DNA from: a virus
DNA length: 34,402 bases
Strand: one strand, 5' to 3'
Virus record (IMG/VR): IMGVR_UViG_3300039106_000357
Span: 33,314-67,715 of that record
The notes under the pieces are model-generated. The model had not been told where the DNA came from, did no database searches, and saw only the letters and a list, made by a program, of their open reading frames with translations. The position numbers and the translations under genes are program-made. Below, piece after piece: positions 8,642-15,535 of this stretch; the stretch's first letter is position 1; the number at the start of each line of letters is the position of its first letter.

Positions 8642-8670
8642 TTGATTTTGCTGTGAAATCATGCTATTAT
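8642..8670 (+). promoter_or_regulatory. Sigma70-type promoter of the cyclase gene
   Basis: TTGATT at 8642-8647 and TATTAT at 8665-8670 are 17 bp apart, in the 81-bp gap between the curlin-tail gene and the cyclase gene. The start site would fall near 8677. It lets the cyclase and peptidase genes be expressed separately from the curli genes. No ribosome-binding site of note precedes ATG 8707. Confidence 0.65.
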
Positions 8671-8706
8671 AGCCCTTATTCGTGAAAACTATTTAAATAT
8701 TCAACG

Positions 8707-10773
8707 ATGACAAAATACCTAACAAGCATATATGCCGTAATTGTACTTCTTTTTGGTCTGATTACACTACGCTATCTAGACCCACTGCCAGTGGAAGTAC
8801 TAAGACTGAAAAATTTCGACTTGTTGCAAAGAGTTGAACCCACCATCAAGAGCGACAACATCGTTCTATTAGAGGTGACTGAAGTCAGTATTCAGAAATA
8901 TGGACAATGGCCCTGGAGCCGTGAACGCATGGCTGATGTGGTCAACCGTGCATTACAAGCTGGAGCCGCCGAAGTGGTGTTGCCCATTATTTTCAGTGAG
9001 ACTGACCGTCTGGGTGGTGATGCCAAGTTTGCCAGAACAATCAGCAACAAGCCAGTGGTGCTAGCACAGACTGCCACAGTACAGCCTGCCAAGCCCTACG
9101 CAGTGGGCCGCGGTGTTGCTGCCATTGGTGATGATCCACGCCCCTGGTTGTACAGTTGGGCTGGTGCCATTGCTCCTATTCCTGAACTGGCCCGCAGTGC
9201 CGCAGGCGTGGGTATTGTGGCCAGCGTACCTGAAGTGGATGGTGTCACTCGTCGTATTCCACAACTGGTTTACATTCAAGACAAAATTTATCCCAGCCTG
9301 GGCCTAGAAGCCCTGCGTGTGGCTGGTGGCGAAGTCAGCTACCAGGTCAAGACTGGTGACAGTGGCGTACAAGCTGTGCGTATTCCACAGTTTGGCACAG
9401 TACAAACAGACAGCCACGGTCAAGTATGGGTCAAGTGGAACAATGAATTCCAACGTCAGGATGTCACTGGTGAATTTGCCAACTTAAAAGATAAAATTGT
9501 TATTATTGGTATCACAGCCGAAGGCCTAAGCAACCCGGTGGCAACACCCAACGGTGCTCGAGCACCACATGATGTACAGGCACAAATCCTACAGACCATG
9601 ATCAATGGCACCACAATCAAACGCATGGACTATGCGGACTTTGCTGAACTGGCACTGTTGTTGGGCTTTGGTATTGTGCTGATCGTGCTGGTGCCACGTG
9701 CTAGTCTGATGTACACTCTGCCTGTATACGTGGTATATCTAGCAGGCGTGGGCTTGTTTGGATACATCAGCTATACACACTACAACACACTCTGGGACAT
9801 GAGTTGGCCCATCGTGGCTGGCACTGGTGTGTTCATGTACCTGTTGTTTAACAAGTACGCTAAAGAATTATTCCTAAAACTGCAAATCAAGAAACAGTTT
9901 GGTACTTACTTGAGTCCAGCAATGGTCGAGAAGTTACAAAAGAATCCAGAAATGCTACAACTGGGTGGCGAAAGTCGCGAGCTGAGTATTATGTTTACAG
10001 ACGTTCGTGGCTTTACCAGCATCAGTGAGCACTACGGCAAGGACGTTCAGGGTCTTACCAAGATCATGAACAGATACATGACAGCGATGACTGCCAAGAT
10101 TATCGAAAACGAAGGCACACTAGACAAGTACATCGGTGACGCACAGATGGCTTTCTGGAATGCTCCACTGGACGATGCCAATCATGCCAAGAACGCTGTG
10201 CGTACAGGTTTACAAATGATGGGGAGTTTAGATGAATTTAATCGCGAAATTACAGCAGAAGGCGTTCCTGCTTTCGGTATGGGTCTTGGCATTAATACCG
10301 ATACTGTGGTCGTTGGTAACATGGGATCAAGTCAACGCTTTGATTACACTTGTCTGGGTGATGGCGTTAATTTGGCTAGTAGACTGGAGGGCCAGAGTAA
10401 GCCCTACGGAGTAAAAATTGTCATTGGTGCCAAAACCAATGAGCAAGTTCGTGACGAATACTTCACACTAGAGTTGGATTGTATAGCAGTTAAAGGTAAG
10501 AAAGAAGGTGTTAACATCTTTACGGTACTGGAAACAGATGCAGGTGCAATGGTAGACTATCTATCCACCCGCGAGCATCATGACCTGATGCTACAATGCT
10601 ACCGTGAACAAAAATGGGCGTCAGCAATCAAGTTAATTAATGACAATCTCAAGGGTGAATTTGACGGACAGATGGATCATTATTATGACCTCTGGCTGGA
10701 GCGAATTGGAGAAATGAAGAATGCAAAGTTGCCTAAAGACTGGGACGGTGTATTCCGTGCTACCAGTAAATAA
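8707..10773 (+). CDS. CHASE2-domain class III adenylate/guanylate cyclase
   Basis: 688 residues. One N-terminal membrane segment (about 5-24) precedes a CHASE2 extracytoplasmic sensor (about 30-300; note N-I-V-L-L-E-V-T-E and the Q-W-P-W-S-R motif). Three more membrane helices lie at about 310-395. The cytoplasmic cyclase domain (about 420-610) keeps all the residues expected for activity: metal-binding D432 (F-T-D-V-R-G-F), K474 and D478 (K-Y-I-G-D), N555 and R559 (V-N-L-A-S-R). The base-selecting position is T548, which by family convention points to class IIIb (adenylate-type) cyclases. About 80 residues follow, of unknown fold. It probably makes cAMP in response to a periplasmic or membrane signal. 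It has its own promoter and lies after the FecR and curlin genes. A phage-encoded membrane cyclase would let the virus control host cAMP-CRP regulation. Family assignment is firm; the nucleotide made is inferred. Confidence 0.92.
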   Translation: MTKYLTSIYAVIVLLFGLITLRYLDPLPVEVLRLKNFDLLQRVEPTIKSDNIVLLEVTEVSIQKYGQWPWSRERMADVVNRALQAGAAEVVLPIIFSETDRLGGDAKFARTISNKPVVLAQTATVQPAKPYAVGRGVAAIGDDPRPWLYSWAGAIAPIPELARSAAGVGIVASVPEVDGVTRRIPQLVYIQDKIYPSLGLEALRVAGGEVSYQVKTGDSGVQAVRIPQFGTVQTDSHGQVWVKWNNEFQRQDVTGEFANLKDKIVIIGITAEGLSNPVATPNGARAPHDVQAQILQTMINGTTIKRMDYADFAELALLLGFGIVLIVLVPRASLMYTLPVYVVYLAGVGLFGYISYTHYNTLWDMSWPIVAGTGVFMYLLFNKYAKELFLKLQIKKQFGTYLSPAMVEKLQKNPEMLQLGGESRELSIMFTDVRGFTSISEHYGKDVQGLTKIMNRYMTAMTAKIIENEGTLDKYIGDAQMAFWNAPLDDANHAKNAVRTGLQMMGSLDEFNREITAEGVPAFGMGLGINTDTVVVGNMGSSQRFDYTCLGDGVNLASRLEGQSKPYGVKIVIGAKTNEQVRDEYFTLELDCIAVKGKKEGVNIFTVLETDAGAMVDYLSTREHHDLMLQCYREQKWASAIKLINDNLKGEFDGQMDHYYDLWLERIGEMKNAKLPKDWDGVFRATSK

Positions 10774-10788
10774 CAGGATCTTTGACCT

Positions 10789-11526
10789 ATGGTTAGAACT
10801 CTGGCTATACTATTACTATCTGCCCTATTTTATTGTGGGCAAGCAACCGCTGCCACCAATGGCAAATCTGTGCCCATCACCGCCAGCTCGTGGCTGATTG
10901 CCGACGGCGATGGCAAAATACTAAACAGCGAAAATATCGACGAACAACGTAGCATTGCCAGTATTACCAAACTGATGACAGTGATGGTGGTGCTGGATGC
11001 CAAACAAAATCTAGACGAATACATCAAACCCTACACTCGTCGTGAACTGATACAGCTGAGTATTGTTCACAGTGACAATCGTGCCACACAAAAACTGTGC
11101 GAGCATTACCCTGGTGGCACCACTGCCTGCGTCAATGCCATGAACACCAAGGCACATTTTATGGGGTTGCGTAGCACTAGGTATGTGGAGCCCACAGGAT
11201 TGAGCGTGTTTAATGTGAGCACAGCACATGAACTGGTCACACTGGTTAAAGCTGCCGCAGATTATCCTGAGATTGTGGAAGCCAGCAAAACATCAGAGGT
11301 AAAGATACGTTCCAAGAAACACACATCAGTATACAGGAACACCAACCCCATTATTGGCAAGCGTTTTGACTTTATCGTGAGCAAAACAGGCTGGATTCGT
11401 GCTTCAGGAGGCTGTATTGTCATGATGTTGGACACTAGTATGGGCAGGCGCATTGTTGTGTTGCTCAACAGCAAAAACACACGCACTCGCATACCTGAAG
11501 CTGAGTTAATTGCACTCAGTGCTTGA
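10789..11526 (+). CDS. PBP7-type D-alanyl-D-alanine peptidase (S11 family)
   Basis: 245 residues with a signal peptide (about 1-22). All three penicillin-binding motifs are present and well spaced: S58-I-T-K61, S95-D-N97, and K199-T-G201. The S-A-S-I-T-K / H-S-D-N pattern and the short length without the C-terminal anchor domain resemble PbpG (PBP7), which cuts D-Ala-meso-DAP crosslinks in the periplasm. The gene lies 15 bp after the cyclase gene, with AGGATC before the ATG, so it is probably co-transcribed from the promoter at 8642. It could loosen peptidoglycan for assembly of the CsgG pore, or help lysis. Which of endopeptidase or carboxypeptidase activity it has is not decided by sequence. 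Confidence 0.85.
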   Translation: MVRTLAILLLSALFYCGQATAATNGKSVPITASSWLIADGDGKILNSENIDEQRSIASITKLMTVMVVLDAKQNLDEYIKPYTRRELIQLSIVHSDNRATQKLCEHYPGGTTACVNAMNTKAHFMGLRSTRYVEPTGLSVFNVSTAHELVTLVKAAADYPEIVEASKTSEVKIRSKKHTSVYRNTNPIIGKRFDFIVSKTGWIRASGGCIVMMLDTSMGRRIVVLLNSKNTRTRIPEAELIALSA

Positions 11527-11543
11527 ATTAGTGCTCACTTGTT

Positions 11544-11632
11544 GTAAGTATCTGGCGTAATACTTACTATAGGCAGCAGCCGCCCACACACTTATAACGC
11601 AAAGGTCCTAAGGTAGTGTGTTCTTTAAGAAC
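11544..11632. other. Structured intergenic spacer with a 23S rRNA-like segment
   Basis: Between convergent gene ends there are three inverted repeats: GTAAGTAT/ATACTTAC (11544-11551 with 11560-11567, 8-bp stem), ACACACT/AGTGTGT (11586-11592 with 11614-11620) and GTTCTT/AAGAAC (11620-11632). The loop of the second contains TATAACG and, at 11604-11616, GGTCCTAAGGTAG. That 13-mer is identical, as I recall it, to the helix 69/71 part of bacterial 23S rRNA, where the I-CeuI homing site lies. No good U-tract follows any stem. It may be a processed RNA, a protein-binding site or a terminator region. Confidence 0.4.
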
Positions 11633-12005
11633 TGCCCCCGGCAGCTTCTTTCTTATCTGATGGATCTATACTTTTCTTTGCAATACTATCAGCTTCATCC
11701 ATGGCTTCGTGAAACTTCTTGTTAGCTTGTGCTTCAACTTTTTGCGTTTCCATAACACGATCCGACTCAATCATCTTGCCACGCAAGTGTAACACAGTGT
11801 TTACCTTCTGATTCAGACGGATCAAGTCATTGTCCAACATACGGATACGATCAATAAGAGCAATCAACACAGTATTAGCATCACTAATAACAGGCTTGAC
11901 TTCCAGTGTTGCCCACTCCCAGACATATTTGATGATGTAACCCATACCAACCGCCATGACGATTGGAAATCCATATTTGTTTACCAGTTCACCTATTTCA
12001 CCCAT
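11625..12005 (-). CDS. Membrane-anchored coiled protein, paralogue A (holin-like architecture)
   Basis: 126 residues, minus strand, with TAGGAG before the ATG. It begins M-G-E-I-G, has one hydrophobic segment at about 12-30 (G-F-P-I-V-M-A-V-G-M-G-Y), then a long charged helix with I-A-L-I-D-R-I-R-M-L-D-N-D-L-I-R-L, and a Lys/Glu/Ala-rich tail. The 93-residue product of the gene at 13177-13458 shares the M-G-E-I...G-F-P...M-A...G-Y start and the D-R/N-R-V...D...R-I/L pattern, so the two are paralogues that bracket this minus-strand cassette. The N-terminal anchor plus amphipathic helix resembles BhlA-type holins, but no function is proven. Similar proteins occur, I believe, in marine T4-like phages. 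Confidence 0.7.
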   Translation of the reverse strand: MGEIGELVNKYGFPIVMAVGMGYIIKYVWEWATLEVKPVISDANTVLIALIDRIRMLDNDLIRLNQKVNTVLHLRGKMIESDRVMETQKVEAQANKKFHEAMDEADSIAKKSIDPSDKKEAAGGSS

Positions 12006-12030
12006 GTTATTATTCTCCTATTGTATTTAC

Positions 12031-12171
12031 TTACTTGATTAACACTAACATTTTTGATATTAATATTGCCACACCCAGCACTGTAAGGAAAATCAAACTG
12101 GCAGCGACTATTACCGCCATGGCGGCAATGGCTGTTCCGTATTGCATTAAACTACTCCAGGGGGTTTTCAT
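12031..12171 (-). CDS. Very small membrane protein
   Basis: 46 residues from ATG 12171 on the minus strand, one base after the stop of the upstream gene. This start is preferred over an upstream ATG that would overlap the neighbour by about 80 bp. Residues 12-42 are almost entirely hydrophobic (A-I-A-A-M-A-V-I-V-A-A-S-L-I-F-L...), enough for one long or two short membrane helices. Position and size fit a small holin-like or accessory membrane protein in the cassette. There is no family assignment. Confidence 0.55.
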   Translation of the reverse strand: MKTPWSSLMQYGTAIAAMAVIVAASLIFLTVLGVAILISKMLVLIK

Positions 12172-12172
12172 T

Positions 12173-12955
12173 TTATCTACCAGTCCATCGTTTTGGTGCC
12201 GCCTCAAGCCGCCTTTGTTCTTCTGTCTTTGGTATCCAACCATCACCAAGGTGTGGATACTTTTCTATTCGGTTTTGTACTACCCACACCATGGCCAGCC
12301 CAACAACTGTGGACACTGCTAACCCACCAATGCCAATGGCAATTTCAGTACGCAGGTGTTCCAATCGGCGCTTTCTTCTCAATTTTTCAAGATACTCGTT
12401 GTCCATTTGTCGAGCAATGAGCACACGCTGAGTTTCGCCCATGTGCTTCATCATGGCTTCCACTTCTGTGTAAAGCGCACCCAGTTCGGGCGGTGATTGA
12501 TACACCATCAGTTCACGCAAGTCCACACTCATTTGCTCTAATTGCTTACGCATCAGCACACGCTGTAGCGCACGTTTGCCCAAACTGGCATCGCCTGTGT
12601 AAACTTCTTCTTCTGCACGGCGTTCTTCTTCGTCAAACACAGCCATACACTTGTAGAAGTTGTCGTAGTAAGTGCCCAAGTGTTCCCCAATTTCCTGATA
12701 GATACCAGTGTGTGCGCCTGACTCAGCTTTTTTGTTAAGCTCAATTACATTGTTCTTTTCTTTAATGAATTGATTACGTTGTTCTACAGTGGCAGGCTTC
12801 TCAGGTGGGTGTAGCTTCTTGAATTGGTCGTCAAGATCTTTGAGGACGTCTTTAACTTCCCCAGCGGCACCTTTGATATCTTTGTAGAGTTTACAGCCAG
12901 CCTTGACAGCAGATACCGCACCGTTAGCTAACGCAAAGAGTGTTAATGGATCCAC
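12173..12955 (-). CDS. Coiled-coil protein with one C-terminal membrane segment
   Basis: 260 residues from GTG 12955, with AAAGGG 8 bases upstream on the minus strand. It starts M-D-P-L-T-L-F-A-L-A-N-G-A-V, then has a long charged helical region (about 25-200) rich in E, K, Q and R. A transmembrane helix lies at about 209-229 (I-A-I-G-I-G-G-L-A-V-S-T-V-V-G-L), followed by a short basic tail ending K-R-W-T-G-R. I associate this N-terminus with conserved proteins of marine T4-like phages, of unknown function. Surrounded by four small, mostly membrane-linked proteins, it may be part of an envelope-disrupting or virion membrane-interaction set. A spanin or tail role is only a guess. Confidence 0.7.
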   Translation of the reverse strand: MDPLTLFALANGAVSAVKAGCKLYKDIKGAAGEVKDVLKDLDDQFKKLHPPEKPATVEQRNQFIKEKNNVIELNKKAESGAHTGIYQEIGEHLGTYYDNFYKCMAVFDEEERRAEEEVYTGDASLGKRALQRVLMRKQLEQMSVDLRELMVYQSPPELGALYTEVEAMMKHMGETQRVLIARQMDNEYLEKLRRKRRLEHLRTEIAIGIGGLAVSTVVGLAMVWVVQNRIEKYPHLGDGWIPKTEEQRRLEAAPKRWTGR

Positions 12956-12967
12956 ATCGTAAACCCT

Positions 12968-13174
12968 TTAACTTTCAGTTGCGGGTGGCACGTTGCTCAC
13001 CCCCAATGTAAATTTAACTACAGGATCTACTTTTTTAAGTATTTTTCTTCCGTCACTAGTATCAACCACTTGCCAGAGGTCGCCGGTGTTCCATTCTAAT
13101 CGATCAGTGTTGAGTTCCTTGTCAGGAACTATAGTTGTAGGAGATAGATCCCAGTCGTAGCCTGCATACAACAT
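12968..13174 (-). CDS. Conserved hypothetical protein of the minus-strand cassette
   Basis: 68 residues, minus strand, starting M-L-Y-A-G-Y-D-W-D-L-S-P-T-T. It is acidic and aromatic-rich at the start with no membrane segment. An AAGGGA ribosome-binding site lies just upstream, and the start is 2 bp after the previous stop. I believe relatives accompany the neighbouring genes in other T4-like marine phages, which supports a real gene, but no function is known. It could be a small virion or assembly protein. Confidence 0.6.
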   Translation of the reverse strand: MLYAGYDWDLSPTTIVPDKELNTDRLEWNTGDLWQVVDTSDGRKILKKVDPVVKFTLGVSNVPPATES

Positions 13175-13176
13175 GG

Positions 13177-13458
13177 TTAATCCCTTCGAGCATCGTTCTT
13201 ACCATCAGCGCGAGCAATACGATCCACGTCGGGTTTTAGACCCAATGCGTTGGATACGATTGTATCAATACGCACTACATCATGGTTCATCGTCTTGACA
13301 CGATTGTCTAGAGCTGTAATAATACCAGCCATACCCCTAATAGATCCTAGGACCCCACCCAGTAACAGTTTAATAGTCAGATACACAAAGTATCCACCTG
13401 CTAAAGCCATAGCCACTGGAAATCCTAGATCACCTATAATTTTGAAAATCTCACCCAT
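13177..13458 (-). CDS. Membrane-anchored coiled protein, paralogue B (holin-like architecture)
   Basis: 93 residues from ATG 13458, chosen over an upstream in-frame start because ACAGGAG lies about 7 bases before it and because M-G-E-I is the start shared with paralogue A at 11625-12005. It has a hydrophobic N-terminal half (two possible helices, about 10-30 and 33-50). This is followed by A-L-D-N-R-V-K-T-M-N-H-D-V-V-R-I-D and a basic/acidic tail ending D-A-R-R-D. It is the first gene of a five-gene minus-strand operon driven by the late promoter at 13491-13498. Function unknown; a holin or virion membrane role is possible. Confidence 0.7.
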   Translation of the reverse strand: MGEIFKIIGDLGFPVAMALAGGYFVYLTIKLLLGGVLGSIRGMAGIITALDNRVKTMNHDVVRIDTIVSNALGLKPDVDRIARADGKNDARRD

Positions 13459-13490
13459 TTTTGGCTCCTGTACCAATTTGTTTTTATTAG

Positions 13491-13498
13491 TATTTATG
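13491..13498 (-). promoter_or_regulatory. T4-type late promoter core (CATAAATA)
   Basis: On the minus strand this reads CATAAATA, matching the NATAAATA late core used by T4-like phages. It lies 33 bp before the start of the first gene of the minus-strand cassette. No -35 element is expected for this class. Confidence 0.65.
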
Positions 13499-13566
13499 AA
13501 AAAAATGTACAGAATGGCCGCCCAGTTAAATACTGTGTTAATTCTATTTTTTAAGGAGTTTTATCT

Positions 13567-14799
13567 ATGAAAGTTGGCTTTATTGGCGTTGGAAAACTCG
13601 GCATGGCTTGTGCCGAAGTAATGAGTTCCAAACATGATGTGGTGGGCTACGATGTTATGCCCAGAACCAGTGACAAAATCCGTGTGAGCGACACCCTGGA
13701 AGGCGCTGTTGCAGGGCGCGAATTGATTTTCGTTGCAGTCCAGACCCCACACGACCCCATTTATGACGGCAGTCAGCCTAGCTGTCATCTGCCCAACAAG
13801 GACTTTGACTACACCACAGTCAAACAGTGCTTGAAGGACATCAACGCCTTTGCCACCCCTGATCAGTTGGTGGTATTAATTAGTACAGTACTGCCAGGCA
13901 CAGTTCGTCGTGAATTGCGCGAATGTATCAGCAATGCTCGTTTCATCTACAACCCCTATCTGATTGCCATGGGCAGTGTGGAATGGGACATGGTCAACCC
14001 CGAGATGGTGATCATTGGTACAGACGATGGTTCAGAGACTGGCGATGCCAAAATCCTCACTGATTTCTATCATACCATCATGGAAAACGACCCACGCTAT
14101 ATCATTGGCACCTGGGACGAAGCAGAAGCTATCAAGATCTTCTACAACACATTTATCAGTGCCAAAGTGGGCCTGGTAAACATGATTCAGGACGTGGCTA
14201 TTAAAAACGGCAACATCAACGTGGATGTGGTCACAGGCGCACTGGCCAAATCCAACATGCGTATCATGGGACCCAAGTATATGACAGCAGGTATGGGCGA
14301 TGCTGGTCCTTGCCACCCACGTGACAACATTGCACTACGCTGGATGGCTGGCAATCTAGGATTGGGTTACGATCTGTTCGATGCTATCATGGGCGCACGT
14401 GAAGTGCAAGCGGAAAACCTGGCAAAAGAACTGGTAAAACAAGCACAGGCGACTGCTCAACGTATCTATATCCATGGCAAAGCATACAAACCCAATGTGT
14501 CCTATTGTGATGGCAGTTACAGCCTGTTGGTGGGGCACTATTGTGAAAAACACGGCTTCCCACCCATCTATATTGACCCATTGACTGGTGATGATGCACT
14601 GACTGAAGTACAAGGTGTGGTGTTGTTGGCACACAATGCTGGCATCACCTATGACTATGCCAACATTGCCAATAAAGAAGTCAAACTGTATGTTAAGATC
14701 TTGCCTGGCAGTGTGATTGTTGATCCCTGGAGACAGTACCCACGTGACAGCCAAGACGTCACAGTGATCCACTACGGCAATACTCGCCTTTCTGAATAA
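13567..14799 (+). CDS. UDP-glucose/GDP-mannose dehydrogenase family enzyme
   Basis: 410 residues. The Rossmann fingerprint G7-V-G-K-L-G12 is at the N-terminus, and A-V-Q-T-P lies near 57-61. A conserved central N-T-F-I-S-A-K segment follows, and the catalytic cysteine is C249 in G-P-C-H-P-R-D-N, the counterpart of the family's G-x-C-F-P-K-D. Such enzymes oxidise a nucleotide sugar to its uronic acid with 2 NAD+. The exact substrate is not clear, and the C-terminal third is divergent. TAAGGAG precedes the ATG. It may modify host surface polysaccharide or supply sugars for a phage glycosylation. The next gene (methyltransferase-like) has its own late promoter, which overlaps the end of this one. 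Confidence 0.85.
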   Translation: MKVGFIGVGKLGMACAEVMSSKHDVVGYDVMPRTSDKIRVSDTLEGAVAGRELIFVAVQTPHDPIYDGSQPSCHLPNKDFDYTTVKQCLKDINAFATPDQLVVLISTVLPGTVRRELRECISNARFIYNPYLIAMGSVEWDMVNPEMVIIGTDDGSETGDAKILTDFYHTIMENDPRYIIGTWDEAEAIKIFYNTFISAKVGLVNMIQDVAIKNGNINVDVVTGALAKSNMRIMGPKYMTAGMGDAGPCHPRDNIALRWMAGNLGLGYDLFDAIMGAREVQAENLAKELVKQAQATAQRIYIHGKAYKPNVSYCDGSYSLLVGHYCEKHGFPPIYIDPLTGDDALTEVQGVVLLAHNAGITYDYANIANKEVKLYVKILPGSVIVDPWRQYPRDSQDVTVIHYGNTRLSE

Positions 14800-14802
14800 A
14801 TA
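14795..14802 (+). promoter_or_regulatory. T4-type late promoter core (AATAAATA)
   Basis: AATAAATA overlaps the stop codon of the nucleotide-sugar dehydrogenase gene and lies 26 bp before the next ATG, the usual distance for late promoters here. AAAGGAAAG then serves as ribosome-binding site. Confidence 0.6.
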
Positions 14803-14827
14803 TCATAACAAAAAGGAAAGCCCGTGT

Positions 14828-15535
14828 ATGCAAAACATTGCGGATTACAATGACGTTCTATGGGACGCATGGAACAGTTACGGTAAGCAGGAAGATCTAA
14901 TAACAAAAAAACAAGCATTACTAGAGTCAGTGTTCGGGGACAACATCCCTGAGACTGGCACAGTATTGTTCAGCGGTTTCACACCTTTGTTGTTTGCAAT
15001 GCAGGGCTACGATGTCTACTTGGATAATTGTAGCCCCGAATTATTGGAAGCTCTGCAGGAAATTACACCAGTTAAGAAGGCTGACTACTCACGCCGCTAT
15101 AACGTGGTAATTGCCAGTGACGAGTTCTTTACATTTGCCGAGTCTGAAGCAGATCAGATTGGGCAGATTACCAAATACTGCCGCCTATCATCAGGTGGTA
15201 CACTGTTGGCCACTGTGCGCGATTATAAGAATCAGGACTACAAGGAACGTGAAGTCAGTCAGCCTGCTATCGTTCGTAATAAGAATACCACACGCTTGTA
15301 TGTGGAACACTTACAATCAGACGTACAGAACCGTGAAGTCATGCACTGCCGTGTGTATGCACTGGGTGATGATATGAAACAGGCAGGGCCTTGGCAGCGT
15401 AGACCCTTGTATTTTAAACAGTTTGCCAAGTTCTGTTATGATGCTGGTGCCAAGACGTTCACTGTACAGAAGAATGCCATGTACAAGAGTCTAATCAAAC
15501 GCACTTACGAGCACATCATCACTGTCAAGTTCTAA
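14828..15535 (+). CDS. Class I methyltransferase-like protein
   Basis: 235 residues. The order of elements fits a divergent Rossmann methyltransferase: T-V-L-F-S-G-F-T-P-L-L near residue 45 (motif I position), Y-D-V-Y-L-D-N-C-S-P (acidic end of strand 2), Y-N-V-V-I-A-S-D-E-F-F (motif IV position) and G-G-T-L-L-A-T-V-R-D-Y (motif after helix D). The glycine-rich loop is degraded, so SAM binding is not certain. It follows a sugar dehydrogenase and faces a radical SAM gene, with which it abuts at the stop codons without a gap. The substrate is unknown; a virion protein, sugar or nucleic acid are all possible. It is probably expressed late. Confidence 0.5.
   Translation: MQNIADYNDVLWDAWNSYGKQEDLITKKQALLESVFGDNIPETGTVLFSGFTPLLFAMQGYDVYLDNCSPELLEALQEITPVKKADYSRRYNVVIASDEFFTFAESEADQIGQITKYCRLSSGGTLLATVRDYKNQDYKEREVSQPAIVRNKNTTRLYVEHLQSDVQNREVMHCRVYALGDDMKQAGPWQRRPLYFKQFAKFCYDAGAKTFTVQKNAMYKSLIKRTYEHIITVKF

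Noticed and set aside
14356-14772. 138-residue minus-strand ORF opposite the nucleotide-sugar dehydrogenase
   Set aside because: Covers conserved enzyme codons on the plus strand; the His/Val/Ile-rich translation has no motif or ribosome-binding site.
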